64,000 nucleotides of DNA from Bacillota bacterium. GTDB taxonomy: Bacteria; Bacillota; SHA-98; Ch115; JABLXJ01. The notes under the pieces were generated by a model. That model had not been told where the DNA came from. It saw only the letters and a program-made list of their open reading frames with translations, and made no database searches. Of this stretch, positions 52,751-63,609 are shown piece by piece. The DNA lies in assembly GCA_013178125.1 (NCBI GenBank), contig JABLXJ010000005.1:62001-126000 (forward strand), read 5' to 3'. The translations under genes were made by a program, and so were the position numbers. The number at the start of each line of letters is the position of its first letter. Positions within the stretch are counted from its first letter, which is position 1.

Positions 52751-53893
52751 TTACACCGGGTAGATCCTCTTCTCTGTTTCGACATCAAACAGGTATATCC
52801 TCTCGGGGAATGTAAGAAACGCCTCGCCCCCGACCCTCAGCTCCTCGGCAGTCGGAGCCACGACCGTTATCTCACTCCCCCCTACACCAACTGAAATATG
52901 CAGCTCGCGCCCGACGATCTCTACCACCTCAATCCTGCCCGCGATGTGCCACGGGAGGATCCCACCCGGGAGCGGAGACGGCGGCACACACGAGACCCGT
53001 ATATCCTCCGGCCTAATACCGACGCTCACCGTGCCGCTCGTCCTACCCACCTCGAGCGCCCTGGCAAGCGGCCCGGGCAGGGGGAGCTTGAAGTCATCCA
53101 TATCTACCCAGAGCCCCCTGTCGCCTATGCCGCCTGCATCCCCTATGTCACCCGTAGTAACCTGCCCGATGAAGATATTCATCGCAGGGCTGCCTATGAA
53201 CTCCGCAACAAACCTGTTCGCGGGGTTCCGGTAAACCTCCAGCGGCGTGCCCGCCTGCTGAAGGACCCCGTGGTTCATGACGGCTATCTTCTGGCCCACC
53301 GTCATGGCCTCCTCCTGGTCGTGCGTGACATAGAGGGTCGTGATGCCGAGCCTGCGGTGCAGCTTCTGGAGCTCGGCCCTCATCTGGACCCTCAGCTTGG
53401 CGTCGAGGTTGCTGAGCGGCTCGTCGAGCAGGAATACATGGGGCGACCGCACGATAGCCCTCCCGAGCGCGACACGCTGGGCCTGCCCCCCACTGAGCTG
53501 CGAGGGCCTGCGTTCCAGGAGGTGCTCTATCCTGAGGAGAGACGCCACGTTCAGGACGCGCTCCTTAATCTCATGGTTTGGGACCTTTTTCACTCGCAGA
53601 GGCGAGGCGATATTTTCAAAGACATTCATATGGGGATAGAGGGCATAGTTCTGGAATACCATGGCGATATCCCTATCCCTGGGAGAGATGTCGTTTACGA
53701 CCCTATTCCCTATCCTGATGATCCCGCCGTTCGGGCGTTCGAGGCCCGCCACCATCCTGAGGGTTGTCGTCTTCCCGCATCCCGAGGGACCAAGGAGAAT
53801 AAGGAATTCACCGCTCTCGACCTCAAGGTTCAGGTCCTTTACAGCCTCAACGGCCCCAAATCTCTTGCTCACATTCTCAAACGCTACACGCAT
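52751..53893 (-). CDS. sugar ABC transporter ATPase, MsmK/UgpC type
   Basis: A 380-residue ATPase with an added C-terminal regulatory (TOBE/MOP-like) domain. Walker A is LGPSGCGKTTTLRMVAGLE, the signature is LSGGQAQRVALGRAIV, Walker B is VFLLDEPLSNLDAKLR and the switch is VTHDQEEAM. ATG 53893 has AGGAGG seven bases upstream, so the longer frame is not used. A Gly/Asp-rich insertion lies at about 53095-53165. The only permease next to it is a 70-codon fragment, so it probably serves another transporter; such ATPases are known to be shared. The ATPase-less importer at 7782-10928 is the obvious candidate. Confidence 0.94.
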   Translation of the reverse strand: MRVAFENVSKRFGAVEAVKDLNLEVESGEFLILLGPSGCGKTTTLRMVAGLERPNGGIIRIGNRVVNDISPRDRDIAMVFQNYALYPHMNVFENIASPLRVKKVPNHEIKERVLNVASLLRIEHLLERRPSQLSGGQAQRVALGRAIVRSPHVFLLDEPLSNLDAKLRVQMRAELQKLHRRLGITTLYVTHDQEEAMTVGQKIAVMNHGVLQQAGTPLEVYRNPANRFVAEFIGSPAMNIFIGQVTTGDIGDAGGIGDRGLWVDMDDFKLPLPGPLARALEVGRTSGTVSVGIRPEDIRVSCVPPSPLPGGILPWHIAGRIEVVEIVGRELHISVGVGGSEITVVAPTAEELRVGGEAFLTFPERIYLFDVETEKRIYPV

Positions 53894-53936
53894 GAGGATT
53901 CCTCCTGAATCTTTCAAGCTATGTCGGATAAACCAG

Positions 53937-54149
53937 CTATGTTAGATACAGGCCGCCCAGGAACCAGCGCGGCGGCATGGCATAGACCTCGAGCGGGCTC
54001 TTAAAGGATGTACTCACCACCCAGTATATGGGAAACAAGGTGATCATGATGAGAATTATGAGAGCTGCATAAAAAAGCAACTCCGTCAAAAGCCTGCCCT
54101 GAGTGCCCCGAGATGCTCCTGTCAAGGTCCTTGTCTTTTCGGTATTCAA
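53937..54149 (-). pseudogene. truncated MalG-type permease gene
   Basis: The 70-codon frame is the intact start of a MalG-type subunit: LTELLFYAALIILIMITLFP (first membrane helix) followed by IYWVVSTSFKSPLEVYAMPP, then a stop at GGLYLT. The start is TTG with AGGGGTGA six bases upstream. About 200 codons that should follow are missing; the ATPase gene begins 44 bases later. ACATAGCT occurs twice around the end, at the stop and about 20 bases on. A deletion is the simplest reading. No MalF gene precedes it. Confidence 0.8.
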
Positions 54150-54163
54150 GCGAACTCACCCCT

Positions 54164-54574
54164 TTAATAGCATCCCCAAAATAGCTTTCCAAGTTCCAAC
54201 TTCGAGCTTTGCCCTATGACCACCATCCAGCCAAGGGAATTGACCCTGCTAAAGGAGAGGAGATCCTCCCCCCTCCCCTGGATGCCTTCTCTAACCTCGA
54301 CCAGCCCCCGATCCCGGCCTTCTATTAGCGAAAATACCTGCCTAACAACGGCCCCTAGTAGCATAGCTGGAAGGGCCGAGACGGCGACTATTAAACCTCC
54401 CGACCTTCCGGCTTCCGGCCACAGGGCTCTAAATGAAGGCCTCTCAAATGTTTCATAAATATTGTCGGCCTCATAAAATATTCTCGCTTGATAAGTTAAA
54501 GTCAGCAGGAATCGGCGAAATATTGGAGAAAATGACTCATCGGTTACAGGGGATAATCTAATAAGAAAGATCAA
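54164..54574 (-). CDS. uncertain ORF with one hydrophobic segment
   Basis: A 136-codon frame with a central hydrophobic stretch (GGLIVAVSALPAMLLGAVV) in the spacer 54150-54705 before the truncated permease gene. No clear ribosome site and no family resemblance. It could be a decayed transporter gene or a chance frame. Confidence 0.2.
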   Translation of the reverse strand: MIFLIRLSPVTDESFSPIFRRFLLTLTYQARIFYEADNIYETFERPSFRALWPEAGRSGGLIVAVSALPAMLLGAVVRQVFSLIEGRDRGLVEVREGIQGRGEDLLSFSRVNSLGWMVVIGQSSKLELGKLFWGCY

Positions 54575-54705
54575 GAGAAATAGAGAGCCAAAAAGCCAGG
54601 AGAAAGAATGGCCGGGAAAAGCCCTCGTAGCTCGTCTTTATTTGCTTCCACGTATCCTCCGCAGCTGCCGGGGGGTTTTGGGGGAACTTGTGAGGGGGGA
54701 TTGGG

Positions 54706-55542
54706 GTGAGGAATGCCGAGTATGTTTGGGGGGATGACCCCATAGAATCCATAGTAATCCCCGGGGTTGGAGTAGCGGGATCCGTGCGCATGACCGAGTT
54801 CCTTATTGCAACTGACCTTGTTACGACCCTGGGGCAGCTAGCGACAAGCGTAAACCACAGGCTGCGAGGGCCCCTTACATCAATGAAAGGCATGGCCCAG
54901 GTGATCGGCCTCGGGCTGGCAGATATGGAAACGGCCAAACGCTATGCCGGGAAGATAATGAAGGAGATCGATCGCCTCGACCATATGCTCTCTCAGGTGC
55001 TGCTCTTGATGGACCAGCAAAGGCACGATCCCCAGCCAGTAGATATCCACGAAATGATGGATGAGGTGTTGCTCCTGGTCCAGGCCCAGGCAGCCTTGCA
55101 GGCGGTAACCATATCTAGAGCCTATGCCACTGATATCCCTGAGTTCCTGTGCGATGCCCGCCGGATAAGGCAAGCCATCTTGAATCTTGTCGTTAACGCT
55201 TTACAGGCGATGCCGGATGGGGGAGAGATCAGTATCAGCACTTCGTTGAGCAAAAGCAAGAGCGACGCGAAGACCAATAGAATCGATATCAAGTTCAAGG
55301 ATTCGGGCCCCGGGGTCCCACGAAGTTTAATACCTCGCATATTCACGCCGTTTTTTACCACAAAGAAAAACGGCACTGGTCTTGGATTAACTGTAGCCCG
55401 GCACATAGCGCAACTCCACGGCGGCAGCCTCGAGCTCAAACGCTCCCCGGGCCCGGGAGCTCTATTTGTGCTGAGCCTCCCGGTTGAGCCCCAGTCTCAG
55501 GCGTTAGGCCCCGGCTCCGTCCTGGATCCTGGTTCCGTCTAA
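54706..55542 (+). CDS. soluble sensor histidine kinase without sensor domain
   Basis: A 278-residue two-component kinase core. The phospho-acceptor box reads ATSVNHRLRGPLTSMKGMAQ, with H near residue 52 and Arg in place of the usual Glu that follows it. The ATPase domain has the N box QAILNLVVNALQAMP, G1 DSGPGVP, F box FFTTK and G2 GTGLGL. Before the H box there are only about 45 residues and no membrane helix or PAS domain. The start is GTG with GGGGGGA about five bases upstream. No response regulator is in the window, so it is an orphan. The pattern resembles cytosolic NtrB/sporulation-type kinases. Confidence 0.88.
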   Translation: MRNAEYVWGDDPIESIVIPGVGVAGSVRMTEFLIATDLVTTLGQLATSVNHRLRGPLTSMKGMAQVIGLGLADMETAKRYAGKIMKEIDRLDHMLSQVLLLMDQQRHDPQPVDIHEMMDEVLLLVQAQAALQAVTISRAYATDIPEFLCDARRIRQAILNLVVNALQAMPDGGEISISTSLSKSKSDAKTNRIDIKFKDSGPGVPRSLIPRIFTPFFTTKKNGTGLGLTVARHIAQLHGGSLELKRSPGPGALFVLSLPVEPQSQALGPGSVLDPGSV

Positions 55543-55580
55543 GCAAGCGTCTAAGACCTGGAACGCCGCACACTCCTCAT

Positions 55581-56804
55581 TCATAGAACCTGGAGAATTG
55601 CGCATTTCAGGTAGCGCGTTTCTGGAACGGCGAGGAGCACGGGGTGGTCCTTTGCCTGGGTTCTCATCTCGATGACCCTGAGCTGCCTCCGCGCGTCCGC
55701 GGCCGCATCGTAAATCATCGTCATGAAAAGGTCCTCGGTAACGTGATAGGAGCAGGAGCAACTCACGAGCACTCCGCCTTCGCGAAGGAGCTTCATAGCG
55801 CGCAGGTTGATCTCCTTGTACCCGCGGAGAGCGCCCTCGATCGCCCGCTTGCTCTTCGCGAAGGCCGGGGGATCGAGGATGATCATGTCGAAGCTCTCAC
55901 CTGCCGCCTCGTACCCGCGCAACTCATCGAAGGCATTCGCAACCGCGAAGGTGCACCTGTCGCCGACCCCATTTAGCGCCGCATTCCGCCGCGCCATCTC
56001 GACAGCCGCCCCCGAGATGTCAATACCCATGACCTCTGCGGCGCCGTAGGCTGCCGCGTGGATCGCGAACCCACCTGTGTATGAGAAGGCGTCGAGGACC
56101 CGCGCGCCAGGGCACCATGGCTCAATAGCAGCGTGGTTTTCTCTCTGGTCGAGGAAGCTGCCCGTCTTCTGGCCCATATCCACGTCGATCAAGAATCTGA
56201 GCCCGTTTTCGCTGATTTCGAATTGGGTCCCCGGCGGCCCGTCACCGCCGCCCAGGCCCGCCAGGAGGAATCCCCGCCTGGGCGGCAGCCCCTCGAGACT
56301 CCGCGAGGGAGCATCGTTGCGTTCGTAGATCCACCTTGGCTTCAAAATTCCCCTTACAACCCCGGCTATAGCATCCTTTCGAGCATCCATCCCGCAGGTC
56401 AGGGTCTGCAGGACAACCAGGTCCCCATACTTGTCGACGATGAGGCCGGGAAGGAGATCGGCCTCGCCAAAAACCATCCTGCAGGACTCAACCCCTGGCG
56501 CGACCCTGCGCCGGTAGGCGACGGCGCGCTCCACCCGCCTCCGTAAAAAGGCTTCATCTATAATTTCCGCGGGGTCCCTCGTGAGAATCCGCACCAGGAT
56601 GTTGGACGTGGGGCTTATGAACCCGCGGCCGATGAAATTATGCCTGGCGTCCAGGACATCGACCACATCCCCGGGCCCGGGCCCAGGCCTAAGCCCTGAA
56701 TCCGCCGCACCTTCGATGCCCGCGACCTCCCCCCGGTATACCCACAGGTGCCCCGCCCTCAGCCTTCCCTCCCGGCCCCTCTTGAGAACAACCTTCGAAA
56801 TCAT
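55581..56804 (-). CDS. class I SAM-dependent rRNA methyltransferase, RlmI-like
   Basis: A 407-residue PUA-domain methyltransferase. The N-terminal PUA part is VLKRGREGRLRAGHLWVYRGEV. QKTGSFLDQRENHAAIEPW and VLDAFSYTGGFAIHAAAYGA form the SAM site, MIILDPPAFAKSKRAIEGAL holds the catalytic region and SCSCSYHVTEDLF follows. RlmI-type enzymes methylate a 23S rRNA cytosine. ATG 56804 has AAGGAG about ten bases upstream; a TTG at 56825 is less likely. It follows the flavoprotein gene by seven bases. Confidence 0.93.
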   Translation of the reverse strand: MISKVVLKRGREGRLRAGHLWVYRGEVAGIEGAADSGLRPGPGPGDVVDVLDARHNFIGRGFISPTSNILVRILTRDPAEIIDEAFLRRRVERAVAYRRRVAPGVESCRMVFGEADLLPGLIVDKYGDLVVLQTLTCGMDARKDAIAGVVRGILKPRWIYERNDAPSRSLEGLPPRRGFLLAGLGGGDGPPGTQFEISENGLRFLIDVDMGQKTGSFLDQRENHAAIEPWCPGARVLDAFSYTGGFAIHAAAYGAAEVMGIDISGAAVEMARRNAALNGVGDRCTFAVANAFDELRGYEAAGESFDMIILDPPAFAKSKRAIEGALRGYKEINLRAMKLLREGGVLVSCSCSYHVTEDLFMTMIYDAAADARRQLRVIEMRTQAKDHPVLLAVPETRYLKCAILQVL

Positions 56805-56811
56805 CGGCCCT

Positions 56812-58194
56812 TTACTCCTTATCAAGCCGCCTTAAAATTTCATGGGCGACGATCGCGCCGGACACCGATGCCTGCATCAGGCCGCGCGTCACGCCGGCCC
56901 CGTCCCCGATGGCGAAGAGGTTCTTGATCTCCGTCTCGAGGACGTTGTTGAGGTTGAGGCGCGAAGAATAGAACTTGACCTCCACCCCGTAGAGAAGCGT
57001 ATTCCTGGCGTAAATGCCCGGTGCCAGCTGGTCAAGCGCCCTGAGCATCTCCATTATGCTGACGAGGTGCCTGTAGGGAAACACCAGGCTGAGGTCGCCC
57101 GGGGTGGCCTCTTCAAGGGTCGGTCTCACGGTTCCCTTCGCGATCCGCTCATGAGTCGAGCGTCGCCCCGCCTCGAGGTCGCCAAGCCTCTGGACTATCA
57201 CCCCGCTGCTCAACAGGTTTGCGAGGCCTGCGACATACTTCCCGTATTTGATCGGCTCCCTGAATGGCTCCGTGAAGGTCTTGCTTACAAGCAGGGCAAA
57301 ATTCGTATTCGTCGTCTTGTGCTCCGCGTGGGTGTGGCCATTCACCGTTATCAAGCCGTCGCTGCTCTCCATGACCACCTCGCCGTAGGGGCACATGCAA
57401 AAGGTCCGGACCTTGTCATCAAACGACTTTGAGTGATATATCAGCTTGGATTCATATATGACATCTGTAAGCGGCTCGGCAACAACCGCAGGCAGCTCCA
57501 CGCGCACGCCGATATCCACAGGGTTCACGGCCATCTTGAGGCCGAGCCTCTCCGCCTCCCTGCTGAGCCATTCTGAGCCTTCCCTGCCCGGGGCGACGAC
57601 AACATATTTGCCGTGTATAACCTCACCGTCGTCCGTTTCCACCCCGGTCACGCGCCCGTCCTCGGAGATGATCCTGGTGGCCCCCCTGCGCAGAGCGATA
57701 TCAATGCGGCCCTCAAGATAGTTCTTCATCCCCTCGAGGACCTCCTTGGTCCTGCCAGTCCCCAGGTGCCTGATCCTCGACGGGATCAGCTTCAATTCAG
57801 CGAGTATGGCCTTGCGCTCCAGGTCCCGTATGGAATCCTCATCGACCCCGTAAACCTTATCAGGCGCGCCGAATTTTAGATAAACATCATCCACGTGCCG
57901 GATGAGGGACTCAAGCTCGGCCCGCTTGATGTATGAATCAAGGATGCCGCCGACCTCGGGGGATAGGGTCAATTTACCGTCGCTGAATGCCCCGGCCCCG
58001 CCCCAACCACACACGATATTGCACGGCTTGCAGCGCTGGCACGTTGTCCTCCGTGTGCGCGATAGACACGACCGCGCGTCCAGGTCGCCGCCCTTCTCGA
58101 GCATCATGACCTTGGCGCTTTCCCTGGCTGCAAGCTCGAGCGCCGTGAATATCCCGGCGGGACCCGCGCCGATTATGATAACGTCGTATTCCAT
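56812..58194 (-). CDS. FAD-dependent oxidoreductase of the COG2509 type
   Basis: A 460-residue flavoprotein. The FAD motif YDVIIIGAGPAGIFTALELA is followed by a cysteine-rich segment TTCQRCKPCNIVCGWGGAGA, then FSDGKLTL; the C-terminal NLFAIGDGAGVTRGLMQA closes the FAD site. Family members are widespread and uncharacterised. The start at ATG 58194 is set by GAAGG six bases upstream; the open frame continues 25 codons further back. It sits between asnS (76-base gap) and the RlmI-like gene, all leftward, so the three are probably one operon. Confidence 0.9.
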   Translation of the reverse strand: MEYDVIIIGAGPAGIFTALELAARESAKVMMLEKGGDLDARSCLSRTRRTTCQRCKPCNIVCGWGGAGAFSDGKLTLSPEVGGILDSYIKRAELESLIRHVDDVYLKFGAPDKVYGVDEDSIRDLERKAILAELKLIPSRIRHLGTGRTKEVLEGMKNYLEGRIDIALRRGATRIISEDGRVTGVETDDGEVIHGKYVVVAPGREGSEWLSREAERLGLKMAVNPVDIGVRVELPAVVAEPLTDVIYESKLIYHSKSFDDKVRTFCMCPYGEVVMESSDGLITVNGHTHAEHKTTNTNFALLVSKTFTEPFREPIKYGKYVAGLANLLSSGVIVQRLGDLEAGRRSTHERIAKGTVRPTLEEATPGDLSLVFPYRHLVSIMEMLRALDQLAPGIYARNTLLYGVEVKFYSSRLNLNNVLETEIKNLFAIGDGAGVTRGLMQASVSGAIVAHEILRRLDKE

Positions 58195-58270
58195 ACTTAA
58201 CCTTCTTTCCCTATCATGCGGGAGTGGTGAGGAAGTAAGACTTAGCTTCGCAATAAATCCTAAGGGCATA

Positions 58271-59566
58271 CTAGGGGTATATCCTGTTTAAAAGCCGCGG
58301 GAACGGTATCGCCTCCCTCACATGGTCGAGGCCGCATATCCACGCCACTGTCCGCTCAATCCCGAGGCCGAAACCGGAGTGTGGCACAGAGCCGTACCTC
58401 CGGATGTCCGCGTACCACTGGTAGGCCTCCTCCGGCAGCTTATGCCCCTTTATCCTGGCCTCGAGCAGCTCGAGGTCATCGATCCTCTGGCCTCCCCCGA
58501 TTATCTCGCCGTAGCCCTCAGGCGCCAGGAGATCTGCGCTCAGGGCTACCTCGGGCCGGTCCGGGTCGGGCTTCATGTAGAACGCCTTACACGCCGCAGG
58601 GTACCTGTGTACAAACACAGGCTTGTCGAATTTCTCGGCAAGGATGGTCTCATCGCCGCCGCCGAAGTCGTTGCCCCACTGGAAATCTACACCGTTGTCT
58701 CTCAAGATTCCAACGGCCTCGTCATATGAAATCCGGGGGAATGGGGGCTCGATTTTCTCGAGTCTCGAGGCATCTCGCTTCAAGACGTCAACAAGCTCCT
58801 TAGAGCGCCTCGAGAGAACTCTCTGTACTATATATGAAACGAACTCCTCCTGGAGCTTCATGTTATCATCGAGGTCGTAGAAAGCCATCTCGGGCTCGAT
58901 CATCCAGAACTCCATCAGGTGCCGGCGCGTCTTGGATTTCTCGGCCCTGAACGTCGGCCCGAAGCAATACACCCTGCCGAAAGCCATCGCCCCGGCCTCC
59001 ATGTATAATTGGCCGCTCTGGGTCAGATAAGCCTTGCGGTCGAAGTAATCCGTTTCGAAGAGGGTGGTCGTCCCCTCGCATGCCGCTGGCGTGAGGATGG
59101 GGGCATCCAGGAGGACGAACCCCCTTTCATCTAGAAAATCCCTGCACGCCTTGACGACCTCGCTCCGGATCCTCAAGATCGCATGCTGGCGGGGGGCTCT
59201 GATCCACAGGTGCCTGTAATCCATGAGAAAATCGACGCCGTGCTCCTTGAGGGATATAGGATACTCGCCTGCGACTTGTATGATCCTCGCATCCTTCAAG
59301 GCCAGCTCAAAGCCGCCTAAGGCGCGCCGCTCCTCGCGCACAACCCCGGTCACCGTAAGAGATGACTCCTGAGTGAGCGCCCCGAGTGTTTCAAAGAGCT
59401 CCTCCGGGACTTCCTCTTTCGCCACTACAGCCTGCAAAAAGCCCGTCCCATCGCGAATGATCAAAAAATGTATGCTCCCGCTCGACCTCTTGTTATAAAG
59501 CCACCCGCGAATCTCAACCTCCTCACCCACATGAGCCCCGATATCCGAGATATAGACAGTCTCCAC
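58271..59566 (-). CDS. asnS: asparaginyl-tRNA synthetase
   Basis: Class II synthetase charging tRNA-Asn. The N-terminal OB fold ([20 protein letters not shown]), motif 2 ([20 protein letters not shown]) and motif 3 ([16 protein letters not shown]) are all present. GTG 59566 gives 431 residues, the Bacillus-type length, and starts with ETVYISDIG as expected; GGGGGGTGAT lies just upstream. Upstream in-frame starts would add an unrelated tail. First gene of the run asnS, flavoprotein, RlmI-like gene. Confidence 0.96.
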   Translation of the reverse strand: METVYISDIGAHVGEEVEIRGWLYNKRSSGSIHFLIIRDGTGFLQAVVAKEEVPEELFETLGALTQESSLTVTGVVREERRALGGFELALKDARIIQVAGEYPISLKEHGVDFLMDYRHLWIRAPRQHAILRIRSEVVKACRDFLDERGFVLLDAPILTPAACEGTTTLFETDYFDRKAYLTQSGQLYMEAGAMAFGRVYCFGPTFRAEKSKTRRHLMEFWMIEPEMAFYDLDDNMKLQEEFVSYIVQRVLSRRSKELVDVLKRDASRLEKIEPPFPRISYDEAVGILRDNGVDFQWGNDFGGGDETILAEKFDKPVFVHRYPAACKAFYMKPDPDRPEVALSADLLAPEGYGEIIGGGQRIDDLELLEARIKGHKLPEEAYQWYADIRRYGSVPHSGFGLGIERTVAWICGLDHVREAIPFPRLLNRIYP

Positions 59567-59854
59567 CGCTCGGATCACCCCCCTGAAATGTAAAGGAAAA
59601 GGAAGCGCCTTCATCTGCTTATCCGCCATCCGCATTACATCTTCTATTATATTATGATGCCCAGCCTTTTGGAAGGTAGTAACAAGAAGACAAGAAGGGG
59701 GAAAGCGACAGGAAGGGCCGGAGGACGGGAAATTAAAGGGCCTCATGGCATGCCGCGCCGGCGTGCTACGAGGCCACAAGTCTTACCTTTCCTGCCTAGC
59801 CCAGGCTTTATCTCCGGTCCTCATCTTCATCTTCTCATTTTCATTCAGCCTGGC

Positions 59855-60691
59855 TCAGTCGATCCGCTGCATATTCGCGCTTATGTAGAAGGTCCCGGGA
59901 TAGGTTATGCTCATGCGCCGCGTATAGGTGTAGTAACCCTGCTTTATAAGGGTTATCTCATGGTTGCCGAGCGGGATATTCCTGAACGTGGTCGGCGTAT
60001 ATCCCATCTGCTCCCCATCGATGAAGACGAGGGCCCCGGACGGGGAACTCCATATGCTGACAGCCGCAGACTCAACCGGCGGAGGTGGTAGTGGGGGCGG
60101 CACGATGGGACCAGCCTGTGGCGGCCCACCAACATAAAAGTACGTAGACGTCGAAACCCACGCAGTAGCCGGTATAACCTGGATCTTGGCCCTTATATTC
60201 TTCGTTATTATCTCCGCCTGTCCCTGGATCCTCGGGGCAAACTGCCCGGAGCGGATGGATTGCTCCAGGTAGGGCATGTCGAGCGGCTGCGTGGATGCGA
60301 ACAGGATCAGCCACTCTGTGCCCGGCGGTCCCTCGACCTGGAGGTTGTACCGCCCCTCAGGCAGGGTCCTCGCCTGATTTGCCGGCAGGTAGTTGTTGCC
60401 CCACCACGTGCTCGGCAGGAGCCACTTATAGTTGCCCGAGGTATCGATATCCAGCAGGTAAACGTAACACGACCTCGTGCTCCTGAAAGATATGCGTATA
60501 TTGTCCCCGGGATAATAAGTTGCACCCTGACCCCTATCAACCCACATCTGGACACTGAAACCCGGGTCCGGCGTAGGGTTGATGAAGAGTTTGGCCTTTG
60601 GCTCGTCCGCAAGACCTACGGCTGACAGAGCAAGCACGGCACATAGCACCAGACCCAGCACAGCCCCCCTGAAAACCCTGGCATTACCCAT
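59855..60691 (-). CDS. secreted DUF4384 plus PEGA-domain protein
   Basis: A 278-residue exported protein. A 28-residue signal peptide (LGLVLCAVLALSAVGLADEP) is followed by a DUF4384-like domain (NIRISFRSTRSCYVYLLDID), a Pro-rich linker near residue 200 and a PEGA domain (VFIDGEQMGYTPTTFRNIPLG). PEGA domains are surface beta modules often bound to envelopes. GGAAGGAG lies about eight bases before the ATG. It lies downstream of guaB in the same direction; role in the cell surface is inferred. Confidence 0.85.
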   Translation of the reverse strand: MGNARVFRGAVLGLVLCAVLALSAVGLADEPKAKLFINPTPDPGFSVQMWVDRGQGATYYPGDNIRISFRSTRSCYVYLLDIDTSGNYKWLLPSTWWGNNYLPANQARTLPEGRYNLQVEGPPGTEWLILFASTQPLDMPYLEQSIRSGQFAPRIQGQAEIITKNIRAKIQVIPATAWVSTSTYFYVGGPPQAGPIVPPPLPPPPVESAAVSIWSSPSGALVFIDGEQMGYTPTTFRNIPLGNHEITLIKQGYYTYTRRMSITYPGTFYISANMQRID

Positions 60692-60940
60692 GGCTTACAC
60701 TCCTTCCTTTTCCTTCACAATCTACCGGCCATCGAGGGCCGATGGACGCAACCTGGCGGGAAGCAAGACCTCCAACACACGCCCCGGAGCCTCCCCCTCC
60801 CGGCAGGCCATGGACGATAGGCTGCGAGCGGTAACGGTGATAACCTCTTTTATATATATTCGCTATAAGTGAAGGATTTCTTGCCCGGGCATGCCATTTA
60901 ATTAAAAATTTACCGTGTAAAAATCTACCGTGGGTGAGCC

Positions 60941-62455
<1,515 letters not shown>

Positions 62456-62516
62456 TTAATCATAGCAGAAAGGCCGACCAAACTCAAGGGGCTCAACCTC
62501 GGCTCGCGCTCTTACT

Positions 62517-63434
62517 CTAATACTTTATGGTAACTCGATCCCCCACCTGGATCCTGGGCAGGGCGCCCTGGGTCTCCACGGTGCAGATCGACACCTTCTC
62601 CTCAGTGGAGACCACATTCAAGACGGCTATCTCGGTCTTCTGCTCGGAGAGCACCTCGCCTGTGAACGGGTCCTTGATCACCTCTCCAGGCCTGTAGACC
62701 AGGAGCTTCATGCCCTTTGACACGCCCGCCGGGCGCCCCAGATTCGTATATACTTTGTCGCCAATCTTCGTCACCACATACCCCTCGACGGGGTAGAGCT
62801 GCATTATCTTGGCTATGAGCTGGTCGACGGCCTTCGAGGTTGCCTTCCCCAAGATCGTATTGTGAAAGCCGGAGCTTCCGAAGGCCATGGGCGGGATCCC
62901 CTCGAGGGTGAGCACCACATTTGCCTGGCTCTCCTTGCCCTCGGCGCTATCCGCCAGCAGGATGGAACCTGTATTCGTATCGACCACCCTGATATGAATC
63001 GTGACTGCCGCTTCGGAGGCGGCCACATCCCCCAGGAATGGCAACCTCACCCTGTCTGTCTTGATCGTAAACTGGGTCACGCTCCCGAGAATCATCGCCT
63101 GGACGCCCAAGAGCCGGCCGATCTGCGCAGCGGTCGACGGATCCACCATCCCGGTGGCGCCGAAGCCCTGCTCCTGCATTATGGTATCCAGCCGCTCACG
63201 CTCGATTACATCAAACTGCCCCGTTTTTACAAGCCTGGTTTCAAATTCAACCCTCATCCCGCGGCCAACAGCCCACTGGGGGTTATTGGTCTGGTCCAGG
63301 AAATCCATCACCGCAATGCGTTTCTTGGTCGCCTGGGGTTGGAGCCCCTGCCCGTGAGCGGGCGTTAAAAGAAGCCCCGTCAATAGCATGATCACCAGCG
63401 CCAGCGCGCCAGCTCTCGGCAAAATCCTCTTCAT
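62517..63434 (-). CDS. CsgG-family exported protein
   Basis: A 305-residue protein with an N-terminal signal peptide (ALALVIMLLTGLLLTPAHGQ) and a CsgG-like domain: KRIAVMDFLDQTN, FDVIERERLDTIMQEQGF and GRLLGVQAMILGSVTQF. The C-terminus (NLGRPAGVSKGMKLLVYRPG) resembles the FlgT-type carboxy domain. ATG 63434 has GGGGGT about seven bases upstream; the frame is open further back. The cysteine of CsgG lipoproteins is not seen at the cleavage site. It follows the partial gene at 63610, so the two may share a transcript. Confidence 0.85.
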   Translation of the reverse strand: MKRILPRAGALALVIMLLTGLLLTPAHGQGLQPQATKKRIAVMDFLDQTNNPQWAVGRGMRVEFETRLVKTGQFDVIERERLDTIMQEQGFGATGMVDPSTAAQIGRLLGVQAMILGSVTQFTIKTDRVRLPFLGDVAASEAAVTIHIRVVDTNTGSILLADSAEGKESQANVVLTLEGIPPMAFGSSGFHNTILGKATSKAVDQLIAKIMQLYPVEGYVVTKIGDKVYTNLGRPAGVSKGMKLLVYRPGEVIKDPFTGEVLSEQKTEIAVLNVVSTEEKVSICTVETQGALPRIQVGDRVTIKY

Positions 63435-63504
63435 AAAAGCACCCCCATAAGCTTCCGCTAGAACTTTCATGTTCATGCGGGCGCTACCCACCATCATGCT
63501 TTGT

Positions 63505-63609
63505 CTCATCCTCACCCCATCTTCATCTCATTCTCATCCTAATGCTCTGTCTCATTCTCCATCTCATTCCCTGTCTCATCTTGCCCTGAATTTCACCTTG
63601 ACCTGAATC
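63505..63609. repeat. degenerate CTCATTCTCATC repeat spacer
   Basis: Recurrent CTCAT, TCTCAT and CCTTGACCT words fill the spacer between the partial gene and the CsgG-type gene. Related simple-sequence spacers occur at 35745-35815, 40500-40620, 49555 and 52487. Confidence 0.45.

Noticed and set aside
59567-59779. Longer AsnS start
   Set aside because: The added residues are unlike any AsnS, and the GTG at 59566 has a strong ribosome site and gives normal family length.
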